Assembly (NCBI GenBank): GCA_030607105.1
Contig: JAUWFF010000041.1
Span: 1-7,720, forward strand
Length of the DNA stretch: 7,720 nt
DNA from: Filomicrobium sp.
Lineage (GTDB): Bacteria > Pseudomonadota > Alphaproteobacteria > Rhizobiales > Hyphomicrobiaceae
Direction of reading: 5' to 3'
The notes below the pieces were generated by a model. The model searched no databases. It saw nothing but the letters and a program-made list of their open reading frames with translations, and had not been told where the DNA came from. The position numbers and the translations under genes were made by a program. Numbering within the stretch: position 1 is the first letter of the stretch; every line of letters starts with the position of its first letter. Shown here one piece after another: positions 1-6,758 of this stretch.

Positions 1-1
1 C

Positions 2-334
2 TATCAGAGCATCGTCGTTCATGAGATTGCGCATCAGTTCTTTCGCAGCCATTTGAAGGGCAAGAAAGTTTCGTATGCGACGCATGAGTACGTAGCCTAC
101 GCCATGCAGATAGCTTCCATGCCACCGCAGATTCGCAACCAGCTTCTCAACTCAATCACGCGCGAGCCGACGGAAGACCTGGATCCTTTCGTAGACATGC
201 TGCTTTTGATGTCTCCCGTGTATTTCGGCGTGCTGGCGTATGACCACTTCTCCGCTCCTGGAAACGGATGCTGGGTCTTGCAAGGCATTGTTCGAGGCGA
301 GATTGAATTCCCGTCCGCTGATGACCTGTATTGA
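2..334 (+). CDS. Zinc-metalloprotease-like protein (HExxH), C-terminal part, cut by the left edge
   Basis: The reading frame is open from base 2 to the TGA at 332-334 and gives 110 residues, the end of a longer protein. A TTG at 53 could serve as a start, but the frame continues upstream and holds the key motif, so I treat the gene as 5'-truncated by the window. Visible residues 7-11 are HEIAH (bases 20-34), the zinc-binding and catalytic HExxH helix of zincin peptidases. Glu29, in ATHEYVAYAMQ, lies 18 residues after the second His and is a plausible third zinc ligand of the gluzincin type. The remainder is mostly helical, with no membrane segment. It resembles small alphaproteobacterial secreted zincin-like proteins of the DUF6639 kind, but that family name is from memory. 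The substrate is unknown, and a signal peptide cannot be checked because the N-terminus is missing. Confidence 0.72.
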   Translation, partial: YQSIVVHEIAHQFFRSHLKGKKVSYATHEYVAYAMQIASMPPQIRNQLLNSITREPTEDLDPFVDMLLLMSPVYFGVLAYDHFSAPGNGCWVLQGIVRGEIEFPSADDLY

Positions 335-704
335 GGTTTTCCATCGCAGCTAGGCCCTTGAGAGCTTTGCATTCTAGCCATAGATCGCGGCGGCTACGGG
401 GCATGGGGCCTCGGACTACGAGCCAATTGAATGAGGCCCTTTTCCGTCTGTGTGCATAATTTTCACTTGTCTGACTGGTGGCGGGGGATCACCGCGATGC
501 ATTTTTTGACTTGAGAACTTCTTTTGTGCCTTCAGCGGTCCGCCCAATTAAGGCCCAACGCAAATAGAACTGCAGCGAATGTTCAGCGGTTGACGCAAGG
601 CGGTACGATGCGCATTGCTGCGGGGTTCGCCAAGCTGCCCAAAATGGCCGCAAGGCAAAAAGTTCACTGATCAATAACGCGATACAGCCGGTTCTAAGGG
701 AGAA
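335..704. other. Gene-free spacer between the zincin-like gene and the HbpS-like gene
   Basis: These 370 bases hold no convincing gene. The only longer reading frame is on the minus strand (489-716), has no recognisable domain and overlaps the start of the next gene. The left part contains the candidate terminator listed separately. Several TTGAC-like hexamers occur (near 506 and 590), but none has a good -10 partner at 16-18 bases, so I do not assign a promoter, although one for the downstream gene is expected here. Confidence 0.5.
406..443 (+). terminator. Candidate intrinsic terminator after the zincin-like gene
   Basis: GGGCCTC at 406-412 pairs perfectly with GAGGCCC at 433-439 and is followed directly by TTTT (440-443). 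The stem is short and GC-rich, but the loop of 20 bases is long and the T-run is only four, so strength is uncertain. It lies about 70 bases after the stop of the upstream gene, a sensible place for transcript termination. Confidence 0.4.
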
Positions 705-1145
705 ATGCCGATGCATGTGACAATGGAAGACGCTGAAAACGTCATCAATGCCGCAAAGAAAGCCGCCGCCGAAATCGATACCAACATGTGTATCGCCGTG
801 GTGGATTCCGGTGGCAACCTGAAGGCCTTCCTGCGCATGGACTATGCTTGGACCGGTTCGATCGACATAGCCATCAAGAAGGCTCAGACGGCCGTGTACT
901 TCGGCATGCCCACCGAAGAGATAGGAAAGCTCTCACAGCCCGGTGGTCCGCTCTACGGGATCGAGCACTCAAACGGTGCGCTCATCACATTCCCAGGTGG
1001 CCTTCCGATCGTGGATGACGAAGGTGTTCTGATTGGCGGCGTTGGCGTCAGTGGCAGCTCGGTAGAGAACGACAGGACGGTCGCCGATGCCGGCGTTAAA
1101 GTGGCCGGCGTTTGCGATCTGCCAGCCCACCCTTGGCGGACTTGA
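705..1145 (+). CDS. GlcG/HbpS-family (DUF336) heme-binding-like protein
   Basis: This 146-residue protein covers the full length of the GlcG/HbpS domain. Typical features in order are the N-terminal helix with a TMEDAENVI pattern (6-14), the strand [16 protein letters not shown] (31-46), the helix AIKKAQTA (56-63), the segment [18 protein letters not shown] (74-91), GGLPI (98-102) and IGGVGVSG (110-117) with D123 and AG at 129-130. There is no signal peptide, so it is probably cytoplasmic. Members of the family bind heme (HbpS), sit in glycolate-utilisation operons (GlcG) or act as accessory proteins near oxidoreductases; the ligand here cannot be told. The Shine-Dalgarno AAGGGAG (696-702) is close to the ATG at 705 but eight bases from the in-frame ATG at 711, so 711 may be the true start (144 residues). 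No glycolate oxidase genes are adjacent, so the glcG symbol is not assigned. A strong terminator follows, suggesting a single-gene unit. Confidence 0.9.
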   Translation: MPMHVTMEDAENVINAAKKAAAEIDTNMCIAVVDSGGNLKAFLRMDYAWTGSIDIAIKKAQTAVYFGMPTEEIGKLSQPGGPLYGIEHSNGALITFPGGLPIVDDEGVLIGGVGVSGSSVENDRTVADAGVKVAGVCDLPAHPWRT

Positions 1146-1230
1146 GAACGTCGCCGTTGTCCGATCAGGAATTGGCGGGCAGATGACCTTGCAAGTCGCC
1201 ACCGGGGCAAGGTCGGCAACCAAGGATGGT

Positions 1231-1260
1231 ACCCGCCGGGAAATCGGCGGGTCTTTCTTT
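1231..1260 (+). terminator. Intrinsic terminator of the HbpS-like gene
   Basis: ACCCGCCG (1231-1238) and CGGCGGGT (1245-1252) form a perfect eight-base-pair GC-rich stem with a six-base GGAAAT loop. The stem is followed by CTTTCTTT (1253-1260), a T-rich tract on the plus strand. It lies about 85 bases after the stop codon at 1145 and before the next plus-strand gene. Confidence 0.8.
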
Positions 1261-1338
1261 GTTCGATCCACCGGGCTGCTTCCGGCTCGTCCTACAAGAT
1301 GCCGTTGGCAAGAACGGATCATCAGCAAGGTGGCTTTC

Positions 1339-1676
1339 ATGGCTGATCTGAAACGTGTTCTGGTGGCCAGCGCAGCGGTACTGCTCGCTGGACCGGTTTC
1401 GGCGAGCAGCGCCGCTCCCAACCGCGAGAGCTTCACCCGCGCAACACAGCCGGTCGCTGCTAAAGCAAGAACGGTGCGCGGCTCGCGCAGAGTATCAGGA
1501 TCCGTCCAAAACTCCGGCCGCCAAAGAGACCGCAGTCAGTTCCAAAACGCAGAGATGAAAAGTCTGGCGGCACCTCCGATCGCATCGATGACTGCGACAC
1601 CAAGCGCGGCGGCGGTGTGGAGTATTTCTCAGAGGCCTCCCGCTGGTGGGACATGCTTACGGGCGGGTGGAAATAA
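1339..1676 (+). pseudogene. Small secreted protein gene, apparently frameshifted
   Basis: From the ATG at 1339 the frame encodes a good signal peptide: MADLKRVLVASAAVLLAG, then a small-residue stretch with likely cleavage after VSA or SSA (about residues 22-26). From about 1470 this frame becomes rich in Arg, Ser and Gln. Protein-like sequence appears instead in the next frame, AEYQDPSKTPAAKETA (about 1488-1535), until a TGA at 1556-1558. It then continues in the third frame from about 1554 to the TAA at 1674-1676, with DDCDTKRGGGVEYF and the Trp-rich end WWDMLTGGWK. Read together these give a secreted protein of about 112 residues. The simplest explanations are two one-base insertions, or a single one-base loss in the AAAA run at 1558-1561 if the first frame is right through the middle. 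The family is not recognised. The uninterrupted first frame, running on to 1695, is the alternative intact reading. Confidence 0.45.
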
Positions 1677-1791
1677 TGCCCGTCAGCCCCTCTGATGCCG
1701 GAGGATATCGGTCGCTATGTCGCGGGCCAGTGCATGGTTCTGGCATGATGCGCCGCGCCCTTGGGTGACACATGTCAATGCATAAATGGCT

Positions 1792-1826
1792 CATGCAGCT
1801 TATAATTTATCTAAGTTTGCTGCATG
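1792..1826. repeat. Inverted repeat with AT-rich loop
   Basis: CATGCAGC (1792-1799) and GCTGCATG (1819-1826) are perfect inverted copies separated by a 19-base AT-rich segment. That segment begins with TTATAAT (1800-1806), so a consensus -10 hexamer TATAAT sits at 1801-1806. No good -35 element lies 16-18 bases upstream. It could be an operator dyad, a hairpin in an RNA or chance. Confidence 0.45.
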
Positions 1827-1895
1827 GAGAAGCGTCGCCTCCCCCTGGCGCGCTACGGTAGCGTAACCCCCTGCTACGCAATAGCGGCAAACTGA

Positions 1896-1915
1896 GGTCG
1901 GGGGCGCCCCCGTCC
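1896..1915. repeat. GC palindrome, possible bidirectional transcription end
   Basis: A perfect 14-base palindrome, CGGGGGCGCCCCCG (1899-1912), is extended on both sides by GG and CC across one T-T mismatch. It lies between two genes that converge on it. On the plus strand it is followed by CCTTTA, a poor T-tract, and on the minus strand there is none. A role as a weak terminator is therefore only a guess from position and GC-rich symmetry. Confidence 0.35.
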
Positions 1916-1996
1916 CTTTAAGCATGCCCCCGGCCTCCCCCTTCTGGCGCCTCCCGCAAACGGAAATCGCTCAATCAGGATCGGCACAGGCACCCT

Positions 1997-3544
1997 TCAC
2001 AAGGCGAGCCGCGCCGCCTTCGCGCCGGCGCCCATTGCACCGCTGAAGCCGCCAGAACCACCGAATGACGAGGCTAGAAAAAGTCCTGGAATAGGCGTTC
2101 GCGGCGAGCGCGGAATGCCGGCTAGTATTGATCTGGTTGGTGGCTCCGGCGCGAAACCGTAGATCGCTCCTCCAGGCGTCGCCAGATAATCGCGCGTTGA
2201 GCGCGCCGTGACGAAGATGCGTTCTTCCGTGGCGCCCGCAAAGCCTGGATAGCACCGGTCGAGTTCGGCCAAAATCGTATCGAGCCAGGCCGCGCGCCGG
2301 GCTCTTTCTTCATCCTTAGACAGGCCATTCCAGTTCTCGATGTGATCAACGCCTGCCACTGTGACCAGTATACGGCCCCCATCGTCCAGGCCGTTATCAA
2401 CGGCTCCATAGTTGACCACCGTCAGCGGCGGCAATCTGCCCGCCGGTGCTTCGGCAAGCAATGCAGCGGCGGATGCATAGTCGGTGAGCGACGTCATCCA
2501 GTCAGGTAGAAGGATCGTCGAATAGCCACTTAACCCGAAGTTCGCGGGCTGCTCTTTCATACCGAAGTGCGCGCAGAAGAGCGAAATTGATAGCGTCAAA
2601 CCGCGATAGGGCGCCAGGAAGTTCTCGCGTTTCGCCTCGGGCAAGAGCTCAGCCAGCTTCGACGGTGCGCAACCCGCCAGCACTAACTGCGTCGCAAGCC
2701 GGTCTGCCGCTTCTCCGTTGGGACTGGCATGGTGCACGCCCGCCGGACGCCCCGTTTCGTCGATGTCGATGTCTGTGGCCCTACGGCCAAGGAAGACGTC
2801 ACCGCCAGACTGCTTGACCACCTTGGCAAGCGCACGGCTGAGCCTCGTCGAGCCACCCCGAATAAAGACGCCGCCAGAACCAAAATACCCGCCTTGTGCA
2901 ACTGCAAAGTAGAGCCACCAGGTTTTCCGCGGATCATCGGCGTAGTACGCGAGGTTCGCGGCAAGCGCGCACTTGGCCCCCTCGCAGTCACCCAGGTCGC
3001 GTAGAAACGCCTCATCAAGCGAGAACCGCCAGTCCCGAACCAACGGCCAGGAATCCTTGCTGGCAAATACCAGTTTTGACAGCGAACGCGCCTCACCGGC
3101 AGCATTGAGCGAGCCGACCATTGTGTAGATCCGATTCATACGGTCCAACAATCGGCGGACCCCATCGGCCTGCTCTGGAAATCGTGCGCTCAGTTGGTCT
3201 CCAATCGCTTCAAAACCATGTCCGAGTTCCAGAGGCTCACCTACGGGCCCGCCGATCACCGTGTGCAAGTTGGCGATTGGCACCCAGTCAATCTTGCCGA
3301 GCAGCCCAAGTTGGTCGAGTATCGCATGCTTGAGATCGCGTGGATCGTGGGGATCGGCCGTCTCGTGAAGCGACGCTTCAATGGTCAGCTGGCCGGTCCT
3401 GTAGCACGAGGCAGCCCCGCCGAGGCTACTGTTGCGTTCGACAACGGCAACCCGCTTGCCCGCGCGGCTGAGAAGTGCCGCCGCCGTCAAGCTGCCAAGC
3501 CCTGAACCGATCACCACAGCATCATAAGTACCGTTCTTTACCAT
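1997..3544 (-). CDS. CrtI/CrtISO-like FAD-dependent oxidoreductase (phytoene desaturase family)
   Basis: The 515-residue protein starts at ATG 3542-3544 and ends at TGA 1997-1999. Residues 7-36 form the FAD-binding Rossmann fold: YDAVVIGSGLGSLTAAALL, then AGKRVAVVE with Glu36 to hold the ribose, followed by the LGGAASCY segment (41-48). The middle contains FIRGGSTRLSRALAKVV (227-243), typical of carotenoid desaturase and isomerase proteins. The end has TPGGAIYGF (456-464) and the FAD-contacting GLFLASSFGGSGGFSGAMG (487-505). Length and motifs fit the CrtI/CrtISO/retinol-saturase group, which oxidises or isomerises polyene chains at a membrane surface. The substrate is not shown by sequence, and no phytoene synthase or cyclase gene is nearby, so carotenoid synthesis is not established. 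There is no clear Shine-Dalgarno before the start. It lies downstream of the RNA methyltransferase gene on the same strand, with a gap of about 100 bases. Confidence 0.85.
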   Translation of the reverse strand: MVKNGTYDAVVIGSGLGSLTAAALLSRAGKRVAVVERNSSLGGAASCYRTGQLTIEASLHETADPHDPRDLKHAILDQLGLLGKIDWVPIANLHTVIGGPVGEPLELGHGFEAIGDQLSARFPEQADGVRRLLDRMNRIYTMVGSLNAAGEARSLSKLVFASKDSWPLVRDWRFSLDEAFLRDLGDCEGAKCALAANLAYYADDPRKTWWLYFAVAQGGYFGSGGVFIRGGSTRLSRALAKVVKQSGGDVFLGRRATDIDIDETGRPAGVHHASPNGEAADRLATQLVLAGCAPSKLAELLPEAKRENFLAPYRGLTLSISLFCAHFGMKEQPANFGLSGYSTILLPDWMTSLTDYASAAALLAEAPAGRLPPLTVVNYGAVDNGLDDGGRILVTVAGVDHIENWNGLSKDEERARRAAWLDTILAELDRCYPGFAGATEERIFVTARSTRDYLATPGGAIYGFAPEPPTRSILAGIPRSPRTPIPGLFLASSFGGSGGFSGAMGAGAKAARLAL

Positions 3545-3643
3545 TGCGCTTTCGCCCGCTGTTTGCCTGCCGCCGAAACAAAGTCGCCAACAACGCTGCC
3601 GGGGTCAATGCACACTGGTGTTGCACTTCTGGCTGGCGTGCGG

Positions 3644-4171
3644 TCATGCGGACCTGAGCGAACTTCGCGGAACACCGCTGACCTTGGCTTTCCCGTCAAT
3701 TGGCCGTACCAAGACAGAACTTCGCTTGCCGGTCATAAAGAACGGTGCTGACGCTATCGACAGGTTGAGGCAATGGCGCGTGGGGATCGCAACAAACCTG
3801 TGGCAATGCCTCAAAGTAACATTCGTCAGCGAACCGTCCTCCGGGCCAAACACATAGAGGGCATCCTCCGGGTGCTCGAATGCTGGCAGGGACTCGCTGT
3901 TCCTACGCACTTCAATGGCAACCGGCGTCAACATCCGAAACTCGTCGAATGGCCGGTCACTCCGACGCCAGTCGACCGACCGGTAACCCCGCATCCGTTC
4001 CTCTCTCGGCAAACGTGACAGCTCACTGAGCCGCCGGTCGATGCGCTGCCCCGTGTAGCGGACGTCGCGCACGCCGAAGGCCGCGCAGGTGCGCACGATC
4101 GCACCCAGGTTATGGGGGTATTTGGGATCGATGAGGAGAACCGCGGCACGTGGCATCTGGCGTTCAGTCAC
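3644..4171 (-). CDS. SpoU/TrmH-family RNA 2'-O-methyltransferase, C-terminus frameshifted
   Basis: The 175-residue reading frame begins at GTG 4169-4171; an ATG five codons later is an alternative, and neither has a good Shine-Dalgarno. The three SPOUT motifs are visible: NLGAIVRTCAAFG (21-33) with Asn21 and Arg27, VFGPEDGSL (107-115), and IPTRHCLNLSIA (129-140). Family members transfer a methyl group from S-adenosylmethionine to a ribose 2'-OH of tRNA or rRNA through a trefoil knot formed by the last two motifs. After residue 140 the frame departs from the family and runs 35 unusual residues to the TGA at 3644-3646. One frame over, from base 3752, the sequence reads VSTVLYDRQAKF and then stops at 3696-3698, exactly the ending expected after CLNLSIA. 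Restoring one base near 3752-3754 gives a protein of about 158 residues, a normal size for the small members. The target RNA is unknown. Confidence 0.85.
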   Translation of the reverse strand: MTERQMPRAAVLLIDPKYPHNLGAIVRTCAAFGVRDVRYTGQRIDRRLSELSRLPREERMRGYRSVDWRRSDRPFDEFRMLTPVAIEVRRNSESLPAFEHPEDALYVFGPEDGSLTNVTLRHCHRFVAIPTRHCLNLSIASAPFFMTGKRSSVLVRPIDGKAKVSGVPRSSLRSA

Positions 4172-4419
4172 TTGTTGAGTGTTGAGCGTAAGCTAGGTCT
4201 CCGATCCAGCGGGACCATGTACGCGGGGGTTGCTTGAACGATCCCGGAAGTACGTCCTCCAAACGAACACCGGAGCGTCTCACTTGCCAACGCTGCCGAT
4301 GGTTGACAAGCGTTTGTTTTTGACCCTCTTTCCTGCGCCAACATTGACCATAGGCGGACTCCGGCATTGCTGGCCGCCAGACCTAGCATTTCAAATGGCA
4401 CCAAGTACTCGAGGCACCA

Positions 4420-5631
4420 TTGTCAGAAACTATTGAAGTTCACGCGTTCATCACGCTTACGATTGCCTTCATCGTCTTCTTCATTGGCGTTTTCTTGACC
4501 CGGCACGTTGCGTTTCTGCGCGACTACAACATACCCGAGCCAGTCGCCGGCGGTCTTTTCGCAGCCCTGTTCACATGGGCGTTCTTCGCCGCATTCGGGC
4601 AAAAGATCGTCTTTGATCTCGATGCCCGTGATGAGCTGCTCGTCATTTTCTTCGCCACCATTGGCCTCAACGCGCGGGTGTCCGACTTGGTTGTCGGCGG
4701 CCGCCTGCTTGGCATCCTGCTTGTGCTGACGGTGGTCTTCATTTTCGTGCAGAACACCGTCGGGCTAATCGGCACACAGCTGTTTGGCCTGCCCGCCGGC
4801 ACCGGCGTTCTTGTCGGGTCGGCGTCGCTTATTGGCGGACACGGCACGGCCATCGCCTGGGGGCCGACCATCAAGGAGGCAACGGGTTTCGCTGCCTCCG
4901 AGGAAATTGGCATTGCGACAGCTACACTGGGTCTGGTTTGCGCGGCTTTGTTAGGCGGACCAATCGCTAAATACCTTATTGATCGTGATAAGCTGGAACC
5001 AGCCGCAAGTGATGGTCCCATCGTTGGCCTGCCCTTTGAAGCCGAGCCAACAAGAGACGATGACATTGACCATATAAACCTAATGCGCGCGATGCTTGCA
5101 GCCAACGTGGCCGTGATCCTGGGCTACATTGCCAACCAGGGCATCGCCGCCATGGGCCTGAAACTACCACTGTTCGTGCCTTGCCTGCTCGCAGGGATTT
5201 TGTTGTCGAACACCATCCCGTTTATCTTTCCAAAGCTCCCCTGGCCGGCGCGAACCAAAGCACTAGCTGTTTTGTCCGACTTCTGCCTGTCGGTCTTTCT
5301 GGCGATGTCACTGATGAGTATGCAGCTTTGGACGCTCGCAGGACTAGGCGTACCGATCGTTGGCACCCTCGTCCTGCAGGTTCTGGCGGCAACCGCCTTC
5401 ATCCTGTTCATCGTCTACCGCTTCATGGGCGCAGACTACACCGCCGCCGTGCTGAGCGCGGGTTTTGCTGGATTTTCGCTCGGAGCAACTCCGACGGCGA
5501 TCGCCAACATGTCCGCAGTCACCAAGCGCTACGGACCCGCACCCCTAGCGCTGATCATCCTGCCGCTCGTCTCGGCGTTCTTCGTCGACCTTGCGAATGC
5601 GTTCATCATCAAGTTGTTCGCGAGCATGTAA
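4420..5631 (+). CDS. gltS: Sodium/glutamate symporter GltS
   Basis: The 403-residue hydrophobic protein matches the usual GltS length of about 400. It has two inverted halves of membrane helices joined by a charged cytoplasmic loop (about 186-222). Diagnostic segments are NIPEPVAGGL (37-46), SLIGGHGTAIAWGP (136-149) in the first half, and GFSLGATPTAIANM (351-364), YGPAPLA (371-377) and LVSAFFVDLAN (383-393) in the second. These glycine-rich re-entrant loops are where the family binds substrate and sodium. The role is Na+-driven uptake of glutamate across the inner membrane. The start is a TTG at 4420-4422, chosen because GAGG (4411-4414) lies five bases upstream and the protein begins correctly there; no in-frame ATG precedes it. 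The gene converges with the next minus-strand gene, leaving only six bases between stops, and no terminator is visible at the junction. Confidence 0.95.
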   Translation: MSETIEVHAFITLTIAFIVFFIGVFLTRHVAFLRDYNIPEPVAGGLFAALFTWAFFAAFGQKIVFDLDARDELLVIFFATIGLNARVSDLVVGGRLLGILLVLTVVFIFVQNTVGLIGTQLFGLPAGTGVLVGSASLIGGHGTAIAWGPTIKEATGFAASEEIGIATATLGLVCAALLGGPIAKYLIDRDKLEPAASDGPIVGLPFEAEPTRDDDIDHINLMRAMLAANVAVILGYIANQGIAAMGLKLPLFVPCLLAGILLSNTIPFIFPKLPWPARTKALAVLSDFCLSVFLAMSLMSMQLWTLAGLGVPIVGTLVLQVLAATAFILFIVYRFMGADYTAAVLSAGFAGFSLGATPTAIANMSAVTKRYGPAPLALIILPLVSAFFVDLANAFIIKLFASM

Positions 5632-5637
5632 TTACGA

Positions 5638-5961
5638 TCATTTTCTCGAAGGGCGCCGGAATCGAATGCCCGAGTAGTTCTGTGAATTGTCACCAGGTTC
5701 AATCAATCCGGATTTGCGATCGTCAAAATCGAAATAGCCTGTATCGAATTGCCACTTCTTACGCTGACCAACGGGCCTCGAGTCAAAATCTTTTGACGTT
5801 TCGAGGTCCGAAGGAAGCGGCTCTAGATTTAGTAGCAATCCCTCTTCATCTGTGTTTTTTTCGGCGACTTTGATAACACCGGTTTCGGCGGCGGCCGCTG
5901 CTGGTCCAACGGGGCCGATAGCCACCAAAACGATCAATGTCGGAAAGAGCATGAAAAGCAT
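5638..5961 (-). CDS. Small secreted protein of unknown function
   Basis: The chosen start is the ATG at 5959-5961, because GGAGA (5968-5972, minus strand) lies six bases upstream and the protein then begins with a signal peptide. The frame is open upstream to 6066, but those residues are Arg-rich and look non-coding. The 107-residue product has a hydrophobic N-terminus, MLFMLFPTLIVLVAIG, with a likely cleavage site in the AAAAAE run (about residue 25). The mature part is hydrophilic and acidic in its first half (KNTDEEGLLLNLEPLPSDLE). Its second half is aromatic and basic, with WQFDTGYFDFDDRKSG and the tail RFRRPSRK. There are no cysteines in the mature part and no known motif, and I do not recognise the family. 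It is the last of four minus-strand genes, three of which encode membrane or exported proteins. Confidence 0.65.
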   Translation of the reverse strand: MLFMLFPTLIVLVAIGPVGPAAAAAETGVIKVAEKNTDEEGLLLNLEPLPSDLETSKDFDSRPVGQRKKWQFDTGYFDFDDRKSGLIEPGDNSQNYSGIRFRRPSRK

Positions 5962-5991
5962 GGGTGTTCTCCAATAGCCTTGCGCCCGCAT

Positions 5992-6057
5992 GGACGGCTC
6001 GCGGCGACGTCGAGTCAAGCAGCGGTATGCGCAGCCTTTGGCCGCCGGCAGCCGTCC
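5992..6057 (-). repeat. Long-range inverted repeat (possible leader hairpin)
   Basis: GGACGGCT (5992-5999) and AGCCGTCC (6050-6057) are perfect inverted copies. Inside them CGGCG (6002-6006) pairs with CGCCG (6043-6047) across a two-by-two internal loop, leaving a 36-base loop. It lies between the DUF992 gene and the start of the next minus-strand gene, so it would fold in their intergenic RNA or leader. No T-run follows on either strand, so it is not a standard intrinsic terminator. Confidence 0.35.
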
Positions 6058-6090
6058 GACAGGCAAATAGGCGAAAAGCCGAAACGGCCA

Positions 6091-6588
6091 CTACCTGACA
6101 ACAGGGGTCAAAGTCAGTCCGGCAACGCCAAGCGCCAGGTTGACGCCCGTCTGACCCTTGACGCTAAGCGGTTGAAGAACGACGGATTTATTGTTGCCGC
6201 CAATCAGAATGTTGGCCCCTGCTCCGATGCCTGCAGCGATATCCGCCGATGCTCCCGCGAACTTTCCGCCAAGCGCTTCGGCGGGCAGCTTTGTTGTTGA
6301 GCCTAAGACCGTCCAGACCATTACGCTTTTGCCGCGAACGCCGACATCAAGACCAATTCGCGTGATCTTCCCGGCTAGGTAGCTTGGCGGTCGGTTGTCG
6401 GCGGGAGTGTATTTGCAGGAAAGCTGTTCCTGCGACCCGAGGATCAGTCCCACACCGCCATTGCCCTGGCACGTTAATGTTCCCACTTTCAGTTTTGCCG
6501 TTTCCGCAGTAGCGACGTTGCTGGCCAGAATTCCGAACATTACGGCGAGTCCGAAACAAAGATATTGACGGCCTTTGTTTGAGTGCAT
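6091..6588 (-). CDS. DUF992 family secreted protein
   Basis: The 165-residue protein starts at ATG 6586-6588 with GAGGGG eight bases upstream. Residues 10-28 form a signal peptide ending VATA before ETAKLKVG, so it is exported to the periplasm or beyond. The mature protein shows the DUF992 pattern from end to end: KVGTLTC (34-40), GGVGLILGS (44-52), a second cysteine at 58, YLAGKITRIGLDVG (70-83), VWTVLGS (91-97), the Gly/Ala stretch ending GAGANILIGG (122-131) and the closing SVVLQPLSVKGQTGVNLALG (135-154). Cys40 and Cys58 could form a disulfide. DUF992 proteins are common in alphaproteobacteria and have no established function. The gene may be its own unit, because 170 bases separate it from the gene before it. 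Confidence 0.88.
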   Translation of the reverse strand: MHSNKGRQYLCFGLAVMFGILASNVATAETAKLKVGTLTCQGNGGVGLILGSQEQLSCKYTPADNRPPSYLAGKITRIGLDVGVRGKSVMVWTVLGSTTKLPAEALGGKFAGASADIAAGIGAGANILIGGNNKSVVLQPLSVKGQTGVNLALGVAGLTLTPVVR

Positions 6589-6758
6589 CTATAAATCCCC
6601 TCATATTACAACAGCGCCATCCCATATCATGAAAGTTTCAGCTGTGCATCTTTCGGCGCGGCAAAGAAGTAAGTCGTAATTGCGGTATGCCTTTTTCGGA
6701 ATGGAACGGCAAAGAATATACGCTGACGATGTTTGTTGAATGTGGAGCGTGAAAAAAA

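Larger units (their letters stand above)
1677..1996. other. Gene-free spacer with inverted repeats
   Basis: These 320 bases separate the convergent small secreted gene (+) and the FAD oxidoreductase gene (-). I find no credible gene: the only short plus-strand frame with an ATG worth noting (1824-1895, 23 residues) has no ribosome binding site. The spacer holds an AT-loop inverted repeat (1792-1826) and a GC palindrome (1899-1912), both listed separately, plus a short CGCTAC/GTAGCG dyad at 1851-1863. Confidence 0.5.

Noticed and set aside
969..1436. 155-residue minus-strand open frame
   Set aside because: It is antisense to the HbpS-like gene and its terminator, has no domain or ribosome site, and looks like a GC-rich shadow frame.
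1087..1695. 202-residue plus-strand open frame
   Set aside because: Its first 84 residues overlap the HbpS-like gene end and the terminator and are not protein-like. Only the part from the ATG at 1339 has a signal peptide, and that part is treated as the frameshifted small gene.
1824..1895. 23-codon plus-strand frame after the inverted repeat
   Set aside because: It has no Shine-Dalgarno, is very short, and its start codon lies within the repeat arm.
4230..4436. 68-residue plus-strand frame upstream of gltS
   Set aside because: It has no ribosome site or recognisable pattern and overlaps the gltS start. The 4172-4419 spacer is better read as a divergent promoter region, although no clear -35/-10 pair is visible (TTGACA at 4303 has no good partner).
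4524..5105. 193-residue minus-strand open frame
   Set aside because: It is antisense to gltS and rich in Ser, Pro and Arg, as expected of a shadow of a membrane protein gene.
5181..5873. 230-residue plus-strand open frame
   Set aside because: It overlaps gltS in another frame and the following minus-strand gene, and its Arg/His-rich composition is typical of a shadow frame.
6603..6608. TAATAT on the minus strand as a -10 for the DUF992 gene
   Set aside because: It lies directly next to the ribosome binding site, so transcription would begin within or after the Shine-Dalgarno, and no suitable -35 precedes it.
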